A stretch of 64,000 bases of DNA from Pelagerythrobacter sp041912895 (lineage in GTDB: Bacteria; Pseudomonadota; Alphaproteobacteria; Sphingomonadales; Sphingomonadaceae): NCBI RefSeq assembly GCF_041912895.1, contig NZ_JAYSGI010000001.1, positions 1,054,001-1,118,000 of the forward strand, given 5' to 3'. Below, piece by piece: positions 52,417 through 64,000 of this stretch (position 1 is the stretch's first letter; every line of letters starts with the position of its first letter). The notes beneath the pieces were generated by a model. The model saw nothing but the letters and a program-made list of their open reading frames with translations. It ran no database searches and had not been told where the DNA came from. The position numbers and the translations under genes were made by a program.

Positions 52417-53109
52417 CTAAGCCTCGTCCTCAGGCAGCGCCTCGACCACCGCGCTCGATGTCGCGCCCACCAGTGTCTCGATCCCTTCGGCGGTCGGGTG
52501 GATGCGGTCGGGCTGGATCAGTTGCGGTTGGTCGTAGATCGAATCGAGGAAAAACGGCACCAGGTCCGCGCCGTATTGCTCGGCTAGCGCCGGATAGAGC
52601 GCATCGAACTGCGCCTGGAATTCCGGCCCGTAGTTGGGCGGCGAGCGCATTCCCATCAGCAGCACGGGAATGTCCCGTTCCGCCAGAATGTCGAGCATCG
52701 CGGCGAGGTTCGCCTTCGTTTCGTCGGGCGACAGGCCGCGCAGCAGATCGTTGCCGCCCAGTTCGAGGATCACGAGATCGGGCGCGCGTTCCTGCGAATC
52801 GAGCGTGAAGGCGAGCCGCTGCAAGCCTGCCGCGGTTGTATCGCCCGACACCCCGGCGTTGGCGACGCGTGCGTCGATCCCCTGCGCCCGCAGCGCCGCC
52901 TCAAGTCGCGCCGGATAGCTTTCGCCGTCTTCCAGATTGTATCCGGCGAACAGGCTGTTCCCGAACGCGAGGATACGCCGTTCCGGGCCGGAAACGGGCG
53001 CCGGTTCGGCGGCCGCCTGCTCGCTCGGCGCGGCCTCGGGTTGCGGCGCGGGGCTGCCGCACGCGGCAAGCGGCAGGGCCAGCAGGATCGACGAAAGGGC
53101 GGGACGCAT
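52417..53109 (-). CDS. GDSL-type arylesterase/lysophospholipase, lipoprotein
   Basis: A 230-residue TesA-like SGNH hydrolase. A lipobox LPLAAC (Cys17) is followed by a low-complexity Ala/Pro/Glu linker to about residue 40. Catalytic blocks are FGNSLFAGY (Ser), NAGVSGDTT (Gly), LELGGNDLLRG (Asn) and DRIHPTAEG (Asp/His). It is divergent from an ABC exporter, the same esterase/YbbA-YbbP pairing as E. coli tesA-ybbAP. Confidence 0.9.
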   Translation of the reverse strand: MRPALSSILLALPLAACGSPAPQPEAAPSEQAAAEPAPVSGPERRILAFGNSLFAGYNLEDGESYPARLEAALRAQGIDARVANAGVSGDTTAAGLQRLAFTLDSQERAPDLVILELGGNDLLRGLSPDETKANLAAMLDILAERDIPVLLMGMRSPPNYGPEFQAQFDALYPALAEQYGADLVPFFLDSIYDQPQLIQPDRIHPTAEGIETLVGATSSAVVEALPEDEA

Positions 53110-53156
53110 CGGCAAGGCTCCTTGTTCCTCGCGCCTGCCTATGCCATCGCAAGCGC

Positions 53157-53838
<682 letters not shown>

Positions 53839-53846
<8 letters not shown>

Positions 53847-56358
53847 CACGCTCCCACTCGCCACCGCCTGGCGCATCGCGCGGCGCGATCTCAACGCGCG
53901 GTTCAAGGGTCTGCGGCTGCTGCTGGTGTGCCTGTTCCTCGGCACGGGGGCGCTGGCGGCGATCGGCACGCTGACCGGCGCGATCGAGGGCGAACTCGCC
54001 GATCGCGGCCAAGTGCTGCTCGGCGGCGATCTGGAAATCGAGGTGTGGCAGCGCGATCTCGCGCCCGAAGAAAAGGCTGCGCTCGCCGAATACGGGCGCA
54101 TCTCGGGCGGCACGCGGCTGCAGGCGATGGCAACGGCCGATGGCAACGCCGCCCCGGTCGAACTGAAGGCGGTCGACGATGCCTGGCCGCTCTACGGCAC
54201 GCTGACGCTCGCCGATGGCCGCACGGTCGGCGCTCCCGCGGCGGGCGAGGCATGGCTGGCGCAGGGCGCGATCGACCGGCTCGGCATCACGGTCGGCGAG
54301 AGCTTCCGCATCGGCACGCAAGAACTGACAGCCGCCGGAATCATCGCCGACGAGCCGGATCGGCTGTCCGAAGGCTTCCAGCTCGGCCCGACGGTAATCG
54401 CCGATGTCGGCCTGCCCGCGCGCGCGGGACTTACCGCGCCTGGCGCGATGTATCAGAGCAAATACCGCGTTGCCTTCGCGCCCGATCGCGATCCCGAGGC
54501 GGTGGAAGAGGCATTGACCGAGCGCTTCCCCGAGGCGGGGTTCGATTTCCGCACGCGCGACGGCGCTTCGCCCGGGGCGGACCGCTTCGTCGGGCGCATG
54601 GGCGAATTCCTCACCCTCGTCGGCCTCGCCGCGCTGGTCATCGCGGGGATCGGTATCGGCGGCGGCGTCACGTCTTATCTCGAAGCGCGCCGAACCAGCA
54701 TCGCCACGCTGAAGGTGCTGGGCGCAACGAGCGGGGATATCGCCCGTATCTACGCCTTGCAGATCGGCGCGGCGGCGCTGGCGGGCAGCGCGCTCGGCCT
54801 GCTCGCGGGCGTGCTGGTCACGCCGCTGCTTTCGGCAGCCCTGCAAGATATCCTGCCGGTAGAAGGCGGCTTCGTGTTCGCGCCCGGCGCCTTGTTGTTG
54901 GCGGCGGGATATGGCCTGCTGGTGGCACTGGTCTTCGCCGCGACGCCGCTGCTGCGTGCGCGCCAGTTCCCCGCGATGGCGCTGATGCGCGCGCGGGTCG
55001 CCCCGCTGCTGCGTGACCGGACCGCGCTGCGCTGGGTGCTGGCGGGATTGGCGGGCATCGTCGCTCTCGTACTGCTGACCTCGAACGATCCGGGGCTCGC
55101 GGCGCTGTTCTTGCTCGGCGCCGCTGTGACGCTGGGGCTGCTGGCTCTCCTCGGACATGCCATCCGCGCCGGGGCCGCGCGCCTGCCCCGCCCTTCCAGC
55201 CCGCTGGTGCGCAACGCAATCGCCAGCCTGCACCGCCCGGGCTCCTCGACCGGCGCGCTGGTGACGGCGCTCGGCTTCGGGTTGTCCGCCTTCGTCCTGC
55301 TGGCGGGCATCCAGACTGCGATCGACGGCAATATCGAGCGCCGCGTGCCGGATCAGGCGCCCGACTATTTCGTGCTCGACATCCCGCGTGATCGGATCGG
55401 CGCGTTCGAGAAACTCGTCGCGAGCGAACAGCCCGAAGCCGCGATCACCACCGTCCCGGCCCTGCGCGGCGCGGTGCTCGCCTACGGCCCGGAAGGCGCG
55501 ATGACGCGTGTTGCCGATCTGGAGGAAATTCCCGACGGCGCATGGGGCCTGCGCGGCGAGCGCGGGCTGACCTATGCCGACAGCGTGCCGGCGGGCAACA
55601 CGATCGTCGAGGGCGAATGGTGGGGCCCGATGTGGTCGGGCGAGCCGCTGGTTTCGGTCGACGAGGAACTGGCGCAGGCGGCCGACATCGCCGTGGGCGA
55701 CTACATCACCATCGGCGTGCTCGGGGTGGAGCGCACCGCGCGCGTCGCCAACCTGCGCCGGATCGACTGGGAAAGCATGGGCTTCAACTACGTGTTCGTA
55801 TTCAGCCCCAACGTGCTGCAGGATGCACCGCACAACATCGCCGCGACGATCGACCTGCCCGACGGCGCCCCCACCGGGCCGCTGCTGCGCAGCCTGGTGC
55901 GCGAGTTTCCCTCAAGCTCGGTGATCGAGATCGGGCAGGTGCTGGCGCAGGCGCGCACGATCCTCGGCCAAGTGGGCGTCGCGACCTTCGCCGCCGCTTC
56001 CGTGGCGGTGCTGGCGGGGCTAGCGGTGCTGATCGGCGCGATCGCAGCGGCACGTGCTGCGCGGACCTACGATACGGTGATCCTGCGCGTTCTCGGTGCC
56101 AGCAGGAGGCAGGTGCTGACGATGCAGCTGATCGAATACGGCCTGCTGGCGCTCGCTCTCGCGGTGGTGGCCTTTGCCCTCGGCAGCGCGCTCGCTTGGC
56201 TGGTCATCACCCAGTTGTTCGAATTCGACTGGCTGCCCGACTGGGGAGCGATGCTGGCGGTGCTGGCGACCGGTCTCGCGGTCGTGCTCGGCTTCGCGCT
56301 GGCCGGCTCGCTTCCTCTGTTGCGCGCAAAGCCGGCGCAGGCGCTGCGGGCGCTCTGA
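53839..56358 (+). CDS. FtsX-family ABC exporter permease (YbbP-like)
   Basis: An 839-residue permease with the long YbbP layout: an N-terminal span (about 25-45), a first periplasmic domain, the first FtsX core near 255-385, a second span group near 395-495, a second periplasmic domain and the C-terminal FtsX core near 710-830. Coupling segments are IATLKVLGATSGDIARIYAL and VILRVLGASRRQVLTMQLIE. The GTG start overlaps the ATPase gene. The substrate is unknown; the esterase neighbour hints at lipid or envelope work. Confidence 0.88.
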
Positions 56359-56385
56359 CGCGATCAAACGCCGACAGCGGCAAAA

Positions 56386-56410
56386 GAAAGGGGGCTCGCG
56401 GCCCCCTTTC
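56386..56410. terminator. Terminator between the ABC permease and TonB receptor genes
   Basis: GAAAGGGGGC (56386-56395) and GCCCCCTTTC (56401-56410) form a ten-base perfect stem with loop TCGCG. On the minus strand it is followed by TTTTG, making a good terminator for the TonB receptor gene; on the plus strand it may weakly stop the permease transcript. Confidence 0.7.
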
Positions 56411-56430
56411 CATATCAATGAAGCTTCTTA

Positions 56431-59115
56431 TCAGAACCGATACCTCACAGAGCCGCCGTACGTGCGCGGCTGGTTCGGATAACCTGAAACCGAGCGCCCT
56501 TGGGCAACCGAAGGGAAGATGGTCGAGATATAGCGATCGTCGAGCAGGTTGCGCCCCCAAATCGAAAATTCCAGCCCCATATCCATCGCATAGGTGATCG
56601 ATGCGTTGAGGTTGTTGACCTCACGCCGATACTTCGCCCCCTCGAGACGGGCTGGTTCGAAGTCCTGCGTGCCGTCGGGATTGGTGACGATGTAATTGGT
56701 CAGCCCCGCGACCACCTGCACGTCGGATTCATAGGCGAAATCCCCGCGAACGATGAGCCGGTCGAGATTGGGCAATTCCTTGTCCCACTGCGCTCCAAAC
56801 GAAGCGCTGATCGGAGGAACGCCCGCCACGCGCTCGCCCGTCAGATCGCCGACGGGCGAGCCGACGAAACTTTTATACTTTGGGTCGAGGTAGGTCATCG
56901 CCAGCGACAGGGTCAGCGAATCGGTCGGGCGGACGTTGCCGTCGAATTCGATGCCGAAGGTTTCCTGTTCGCCCGCATTTGCGAGAACGAAGCTGGAGCC
57001 GATGAAGGTGTTGGCCTGGAAATTCTCGATCGTCTGCAGGAACACCGTGAGATTGGCTGCTGCTACGTCCCAGGCGCCCTTGATCCCCGCTTCGTAGACC
57101 GTGGATTCCTCGGGCAGCGCGAAGCGCGTCCCCGGCCGCAGGTTGGGGGTGTCGAGGCCCTGGGCGACGATCTGCGTGAAATCGCCGGGCAGCGGCCTGC
57201 TGTCGCGTGAAAGGTTCCACGAACTCGCCTTGAAGCCGGTGGCGTAGCTCGCATAGACGTTGACCGTGTCGGACACCTCGTAGGCTACGCGCGCGATGTA
57301 CGAAAAGTCGTCGTCGCGCGATTTGCCGTCTTCCACCGCGTTGGGAATGTTCAGTATCGGCGGAAGGAACTGAAAAGCCCGCAGGCCGGCAAACGGATTG
57401 GCCTGGGGATTGTTCTGATTGGCGTTGGCGAAAGCCTGCGCACCGGCCTGGATCGCACCGAAGGCAGCCATGTTGCCGGCCGCGAACGCGCCGATCTCAG
57501 CCGCCGTGGCCGAACGGTCGAGGCCCAGCGCATTGCCTACGCCCTGCGCGAGGGCCCCTTGGAACAGCAGAAGATTGCGCGAGGGCGCGAATTGCGGCGC
57601 ATCCAAGTCAACGGCGGAGAACGCCTCGGTGCTGACGCCATTCGATACGACGTCCTTCTTGTCCTTGGTGTAGTTTCCGCCCAGCGTGACCGTCAGCCGA
57701 TCGGTGAGATCGATATCGAACTGGCCGAAGAACGAATAGGCCTCGTTGTCCTGCTGGAAGTCGTTGAAAAAGCCCGAACCTTCCGCGAAAAACGTGCCCG
57801 GTGCCGCACCGAGCAGCGCCTCGAGCGAATTCACATTGAGCGCGCCGCCAGATGCCCCCTGGATCAGCAGATTGGCATAGGGCCTGAAATCCGGACCGTA
57901 GACGATCTGGTCGGTGGTCTGAAGATCCTCGTTGAAATAGTAACCGCCGACAAGGAAGTTCACCATGCCATCGAAATCGCTAGCGAGACGAACTTCTTGC
58001 GTGAAGGTTTCGATGTCGGCCTGTCCGATGTTCGCCCCGGTGGCGAGCTGCGCGCTGGTGAAATCCACATCCTGATTGGCGTTGATGCTGGTGTCTCGAT
58101 AGGCCGAGATCGAGGTCAACGTCATGTCGCCGATGTCGTAATCGACTTGGCCCGAAACACCCCAGTTCTTCACGCGGTTGAACGGCACCACATCGGAGAA
58201 CACGACGCCGCCGAGCGGATCGCGGAAATCGTTCACCTGGCCACCGATCGCCTCGATCGCGCCGGTTTCGGCGGACCGTGCGAGATTCGCCACGGCGCAG
58301 CATTTTTCGTCGATCTCGTCGTAGTCGCCGATGATCCTCACTTTGAGATTGCTGTCGTTTTCAAACAGCAGCTGGCCACGGGTAAACCAGCGGTCGCGGT
58401 CGTTCAGGTCGTCACCGTCTAATCCGTTGGTGATATATCCATCGCGCCGGTTGTAACCACCCGCCAGGCTCGCGGCGATCGTATCGCTGATCGGCCCCGT
58501 AACGTACGCCCGCGCCACCAGTGCGTCGTAGTTCCCGTACGACACTTCGGCGTTTCCGCCGAATTCAAACGACGGTTCGGAGCTGACGATGGAGATGACG
58601 CCGGCGCTGGCGTTCTTGCCGAAAAGCGTCGACTGCGGCCCACGCAATACTTCTACGCGTTGCAGATTGGGAAGATCGGAAATCTGCGAGATAGCCCGGC
58701 TGCGATAGACCCCGTCGACGAACACCGCGACCGAGGGCTCGAGGCCGAGATTGTTGCCGTCAGTACCGAAACCGCGGATCGAATAGCTGGTCGCGAAAGA
58801 ACTCTGTAACTGCGAAACGCGCAGCGACGGCACCACCGACTGGAGGTCGGTTATATCCCGGATCTGCGCACGCTCGATCGTTTCGGCGGTGGTCACGCTG
58901 ACCGCGACCGGGGTTTCCTGCAGCGTCTGTTCGCGCTTGGTCGCAGTGACGATGATTTCGTTACCCGTGCCGGCATCGGCGGCATCCTCGATCCCGTCGC
59001 CATCGACGTCGGTGACGGCCTGGACGTCGGCCTCCTGCGCGAAGGCGGACGACGGAAGGGCAATGCCGGCCACGCCTGCGAGCAGCGCCGTGCGAACGGT
59101 AGCGGTAAAACGCAT
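56431..59115 (-). CDS. TonB-dependent receptor
   Basis: An 894-residue outer-membrane transporter. Signal peptide ends SSAFA-Q (about 27). A short acidic segment DVDGDGIED then precedes the TonB-box-like NEIIVTATKREQ. The plug domain has YSIRGFGTDGNNLGLEPSVA, FVDGVYRSRAISQISDLPNL and LRGPQSTLFGKNASAGVISI. The barrel ends in RTYGGSVRYRF. This set is typical of the large sphingomonad receptor families; the ligand is unknown. The ATG at 59115 follows GGAGAGGA; an upstream ATG at 59154 is rejected. Confidence 0.92.
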   Translation of the reverse strand: MRFTATVRTALLAGVAGIALPSSAFAQEADVQAVTDVDGDGIEDAADAGTGNEIIVTATKREQTLQETPVAVSVTTAETIERAQIRDITDLQSVVPSLRVSQLQSSFATSYSIRGFGTDGNNLGLEPSVAVFVDGVYRSRAISQISDLPNLQRVEVLRGPQSTLFGKNASAGVISIVSSEPSFEFGGNAEVSYGNYDALVARAYVTGPISDTIAASLAGGYNRRDGYITNGLDGDDLNDRDRWFTRGQLLFENDSNLKVRIIGDYDEIDEKCCAVANLARSAETGAIEAIGGQVNDFRDPLGGVVFSDVVPFNRVKNWGVSGQVDYDIGDMTLTSISAYRDTSINANQDVDFTSAQLATGANIGQADIETFTQEVRLASDFDGMVNFLVGGYYFNEDLQTTDQIVYGPDFRPYANLLIQGASGGALNVNSLEALLGAAPGTFFAEGSGFFNDFQQDNEAYSFFGQFDIDLTDRLTVTLGGNYTKDKKDVVSNGVSTEAFSAVDLDAPQFAPSRNLLLFQGALAQGVGNALGLDRSATAAEIGAFAAGNMAAFGAIQAGAQAFANANQNNPQANPFAGLRAFQFLPPILNIPNAVEDGKSRDDDFSYIARVAYEVSDTVNVYASYATGFKASSWNLSRDSRPLPGDFTQIVAQGLDTPNLRPGTRFALPEESTVYEAGIKGAWDVAAANLTVFLQTIENFQANTFIGSSFVLANAGEQETFGIEFDGNVRPTDSLTLSLAMTYLDPKYKSFVGSPVGDLTGERVAGVPPISASFGAQWDKELPNLDRLIVRGDFAYESDVQVVAGLTNYIVTNPDGTQDFEPARLEGAKYRREVNNLNASITYAMDMGLEFSIWGRNLLDDRYISTIFPSVAQGRSVSGYPNQPRTYGGSVRYRF

Positions 59116-59354
59116 TGATGTTCCTCTCCAAAAGATCGGGCCGTCTTCCACCATGGGTCGAGCGGCCTTCTGTGTTCGCGAATAGGTTCTCTAACGAAAC
59201 CTCTCAAGTTCGCGTGACGGTTTGACGGCAGTGACGGGCGGGTTGTGCCTTTCGAGTCACAGTGCGGCATCGATACAACGTGTGTCGCTTGCGCAAACCC
59301 GCCGGCCGGTTGTTGGCGAACCGCCCCGACGGCAACTTGCGGCGGTGTTGCAGG

Positions 59355-59810
59355 CTATTCGAAAACCTCGGAAGCGCCCCGCCCCTTGGGATCCTCGCCG
59401 AAGCGGTTCGGGCCGGGCGTGCCGGGAAGCAGCATAACGACCAGAAACGCGATGCTGGCGATCAGGCCGATGAAAGGAATGAAGCTCACCACGATGAACC
59501 CCAGATACCACCACCCGGACATGTTGCGATCGTGCAGGCGGCGCACGCCCACTGCGATGCCGGGGATGAGGATGGCGAGAAACCACACGGCGAGAAGAAG
59601 CCCGACGCCGGTGAACAGCGTGCCGTAGATCGCGAGCGGATTGGCCGGGTCCACCGTGCCGACATCGCCCAGGCTGCCTGTCACGCCCATCAGCAGGAAC
59701 ACCACGGCCATCACGATCACGTTGAGCAGCGCGAACATCCAGTATTCCATGCGGCGCGAACGCCCCGAGAATTCGGCGTAACGCTTAAGAGGCAGAATCA
59801 TCCAGTGCAT
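59355..59810 (-). CDS. DUF805 membrane protein
   Basis: A 151-residue inner-membrane protein. It opens MILPLKRYAEFSGRSRRMEY, the DUF805 signature, and has hydrophobic spans near 24-43, 65-85 and 100-130 with GVRRLHDRNMSGWWYL between. The tail PGTPGPNRFGEDPKG is also characteristic. DUF805 has no known function. The ATG at 59810 follows a GGGGGGA. Confidence 0.85.
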   Translation of the reverse strand: MHWMILPLKRYAEFSGRSRRMEYWMFALLNVIVMAVVFLLMGVTGSLGDVGTVDPANPLAIYGTLFTGVGLLLAVWFLAILIPGIAVGVRRLHDRNMSGWWYLGFIVVSFIPFIGLIASIAFLVVMLLPGTPGPNRFGEDPKGRGASEVFE

Positions 59811-59988
59811 GCAGTCCCCCCGATATCGCTGCTCCGATCGAAAGGCACCATAATCTCGCGACCCTGGCAAGCGCAAACGCCAGCCGCCCCGCAATGAGAC
59901 CGCTTGCCGTGGCAAGCCTGCTCGTCTAGGGCGCGCGCGAATATTGCGCCGCACCATTGCCGCACCGCTACATCGAAAGCCCCGAGAT

Positions 59989-61809
<1,821 letters not shown>

Positions 61810-61825
61810 TTTCACCGGACACGAG

Positions 61826-61858
61826 AAAGGGCGGCGCCGCGAGGCACCGCCCTTTTTT
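61826..61858 (+). terminator. Rho-independent terminator of typA
   Basis: AAAGGGCGG (61826-61834) pairs with CCGCCCTTT (61847-61855), and the run of six T ends at 61858. It lies 17 bases after the typA stop and just before the end of the convergent beta-barrel gene. Confidence 0.85.
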
Positions 61859-61870
61859 ATTTGTCCGATA

Positions 61871-62719
61871 TCAGAAGTGGAAGCTGAGCGAGGCGCGCAG
61901 CGACTGGACTTCGAAATTGGTATCCGACGGGCGGATGTCCGTCCGGCCGGAATCGATCAGGAAGGGGTTGGTGGCAGGCGCGGTGCCCTGACCCACTTCG
62001 ACGAAGAAGTCGTTGTCCTTGTAGTTCGAGTACAGGTACTCGAGCCCGAGGCCGACGTTCTGGGTCACCATGAGCTCGACGCCCGCGCCGGCCTGGTAGC
62101 CCCAGACCATGTCGCCATCATCACGCTCGGCGAACGAATTGGCATTGTTCGTCGTCGTGAAACCGTGCCTGATCTTGGCATAGCTGCCGCCGCCAGTGAC
62201 GTAGAACAGACCGCGTCCGTCACCCGGCGAGAAACCGGCGCGCGCACGGGCCGAGATTGCGTAATCAAGCTCACGGTTGACCGTGTAGCTCGCGGGCGTG
62301 GAGCTGAAGCCGGAGGTGTAGTCGATCGCGTCCGACGAACTGCCTTCGAGCAGGACACCCGCTACGAACGGACCACCGTTGAAGCGCTTGTCGAACCCGA
62401 CCCGGCCGGCATAGCCGATATCGTCCTTGTCGCTGGTGCAGCCATCGGCCGCGAGACCGGAACGTGCCTGGCCGTTGCAGAAGCCGGGGGCGAACGCATC
62501 CACACCGGCAGCAGTGTTGACGTTGTCGCTGACCCCGTCACCATCGGTATCGAACGCCAGCGTATCGCCGCCGTCGTTCGACTGAATATCGTACGAGACC
62601 GAACCTGCGACATAGAGCCCGTCGAAGTAGACCGGCTCATCCGAACTTTGCGCCATGGCGGGCGCTGCCGACAGCGCGAAACCGCTGGCCGCGAGGCCGG
62701 CAAGCAGATGCTTTTTCAT
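61871..62719 (-). CDS. Outer-membrane beta-barrel protein
   Basis: A 282-residue protein: signal peptide ending APAMA-Q (about 24), then alternating beta-strand-like segments and the terminal aromatic SLRASLSFHF typical of outer-membrane barrels. Segments such as GLYVAGSVSYDIQ and NVGLGLEYLYSNYKD resemble RopB/Omp25-type porin-like proteins. A loop contains DTDGDGVSDN and a CNGQARSGLAADGC cysteine pair. Function unknown; probably a small barrel or structural protein. Confidence 0.8.
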   Translation of the reverse strand: MKKHLLAGLAASGFALSAAPAMAQSSDEPVYFDGLYVAGSVSYDIQSNDGGDTLAFDTDGDGVSDNVNTAAGVDAFAPGFCNGQARSGLAADGCTSDKDDIGYAGRVGFDKRFNGGPFVAGVLLEGSSSDAIDYTSGFSSTPASYTVNRELDYAISARARAGFSPGDGRGLFYVTGGGSYAKIRHGFTTTNNANSFAERDDGDMVWGYQAGAGVELMVTQNVGLGLEYLYSNYKDNDFFVEVGQGTAPATNPFLIDSGRTDIRPSDTNFEVQSLRASLSFHF

Positions 62720-62999
62720 AACTTTTCCTTAGTTGCGAACCTAGTCCCGGCCAAATCCGCCAATTACGTTTCGGTTCCGGCACCTTGCCGAGCCGCCGGA
62801 AGCGGGTCGACAGGCCGCGCTTTGCCGCCGGGATCATGAACGCCACATTTAAACCACTGAAAACAAGACCTCTCGATGGGCGCGACAGAGGCGGCAAACG
62901 AATGGGAAGGCGCGGATTTCGGTCGATTTTAGCGCTCCACCCATGCAAATTCACGCTGCACGGTGGCAATCGTGCCACAGTCTTGTTACGCCGCGCTCC

Positions 63000-64000
63000 A
63001 TGCAGACAGGGACTCTCATCACACTCTCGCTCTATTTCATCCTGATGCTCGGCATCGGGCTCTATGCCTGGAAGAAATCGACCGACACCTCCGAAGGCTA
63101 CCTGCTGGGTGGCCGCCAGTTGCATCCGGCGGTGGCCGCGCTCAGCGCCGGCGCGTCGGACATGTCGGGCTGGCTTCTGCTCGGCCTCCCGGGTGCGCTC
63201 TACATATCGGGACTGGTATCGGCCTGGATCGGCATCGGACTGTTCGTCGGCGCGCTCGTCAACTGGATCGTCGTCGCGCCGCGCCTGCGCCAGCAGACGA
63301 TCGACTACGGCAACGCGCTGACGATCCCGGAATTTCTCGCCAACCGCTTCCCCGACAAGGCAACCGCCCTGCGGGTGATCTCGGCGATCATCGTGGTGGT
63401 GTTCTTCACCGTCTACACCGCCGCGGGGCTCGTCGGCGGCGGCAAGCTGTTCGTCACCAGCTTCGCGGGTCTGTTCGCGGATACCGGGATGAGCGACTAC
63501 ATGTTCGGCATCTGGCTGACCGCTGGCGTGGTACTGGCCTACACGATGGTCGGCGGCTTCCTGGCGGTCAGCCTGACCGATTTCGTGCAGGGCTGCATCA
63601 TGGTCGTCGCGCTGGTCCTGATGCCGCTGGTGGTGATGTTCGGCCCCGGCGGGAGCGCGGGCGAATCGCTGACCAACATCCAGCCTGGCTTTCTCGATAT
63701 CGGTTACGGGTTGACTGCGATCGGATTTCTTTCCGCCGTGACATGGGGGCTCGGATACTTCGGCCAGCCGCACATTATCGTGCGCTTCATGGCGATCCGC
63801 AGCGCGAAGGACGTTCCGGTCGCGCGCAACATCGGCATGATATGGATGTTCGTCTGTTTGATCGGCGCGCTCGGCATCGGCCTTGCCGGCCGCGCTTATA
63901 TCGAGCGCAACGGGCTGGTGATCGACGATCCCGAAACGATCTTCATCGTGCTCGCCAACCTGCTGTTCCACCCGCTCATCACGGGTTTCCTTCTCGCTGC
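63000..64000 (+). CDS. putP: Sodium/proline symporter PutP, N-terminal part
   Basis: An SLC5-family symporter running off the window edge; about 333 of roughly 500 residues are visible. Segments LGGRQLHPAVAALSAGASDM, SGWLLLGLPGALYISG, GGFLAVSLTDFVQGCIM and WGLGYFGQPHIIVRFMA match E. coli PutP closely, including the Na+ site region near ASDMSGW. It takes up proline with sodium. The ATG at 63000 has a poor ribosome-binding site. Confidence 0.93.
   Translation, partial: MQTGTLITLSLYFILMLGIGLYAWKKSTDTSEGYLLGGRQLHPAVAALSAGASDMSGWLLLGLPGALYISGLVSAWIGIGLFVGALVNWIVVAPRLRQQTIDYGNALTIPEFLANRFPDKATALRVISAIIVVVFFTVYTAAGLVGGGKLFVTSFAGLFADTGMSDYMFGIWLTAGVVLAYTMVGGFLAVSLTDFVQGCIMVVALVLMPLVVMFGPGGSAGESLTNIQPGFLDIGYGLTAIGFLSAVTWGLGYFGQPHIIVRFMAIRSAKDVPVARNIGMIWMFVCLIGALGIGLAGRAYIERNGLVIDDPETIFIVLANLLFHPLITGFLLA

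Noticed and set aside
62637..63971. 444-codon minus-strand open frame opposite putP
   Set aside because: The plus strand encodes a clear PutP; the antisense frame is His/Glu/Asp-rich noise.

Overview
The window looks like core chromosome of a GC-rich alphaproteobacterium of the Sphingomonadales, most likely Erythrobacteraceae. This is inferred from gene order, not from any search. The supports are a circularly permuted two-piece tmRNA gene, a ChvI/ChvG - HPr kinase - RapZ - EIIA - HPr cluster, a pepA/lptD/surA/pdxA/rsmA neighbourhood, TonB-dependent receptors and an EpsC-type serine acetyltransferase. No phage, insertion sequence, CRISPR array or tRNA was seen. Genes are tightly packed, many start codons overlap the previous stop codon, and GTG/TTG starts are common.

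Region by region. (1) 1-6661, all minus strand: sulfate uptake. SLC13-type permease, Rrf2 regulator, sulfate-binding lipoprotein, CysT, CysW, CysA, a YezD-like small protein and the start of an outer-membrane porin. A shared operator-like motif lies upstream of the regulator and of the binding protein. (2) 6796-16749: YbdG-like mechanosensitive channel, siderophore-type TonB receptor with a PepSY membrane partner, retropepsin-like protease, the ergothioneine pair egtB-egtD, a metallopeptidase-TPR protein and a small DUF937-like protein. (3) 16869-23941: pckA, then divergent chvI-chvG-hprK-rapZ-EIIA-HPr-rRNA/tRNA methyltransferase. (4) 23988-31729: META lipoprotein, DUF2794, serine acetyltransferase, hdaA, an unknown anchored protein, purM, a purN fused to a YjbR-like domain, a sulfotransferase, a SnoaL-like protein and ndk. 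(5) 31818-40137: lipoprotein, holC, pepA, then divergent lptD-surA-pdxA-rsmA. (6) 40140-45846: malate synthase G and an M20 hydrolase with astA-astB. (7) 45964-51015: a small membrane protein, the permuted ssrA gene (tag ANDNEALALAA), mscL, lemA with two TPM-domain proteins, a NUDIX hydrolase, an SDR and a pspC pair. (8) 51241-64000: recF, REP-like repeats, a GDSL esterase, an FtsX-type ABC exporter, a second TonB receptor, a DUF805 protein, typA, an outer-membrane beta-barrel protein and a partial putP.

No clear undescribed multi-gene system stands out. The observations most worth checking are the tmRNA locus, the sulfate/Rrf2 operator, the PurN-YjbR fusion, the astAB-M20 cluster, and a perfect 18-bp inverted repeat in front of recF. 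Calls rest on motif recognition from the translated sequence only.
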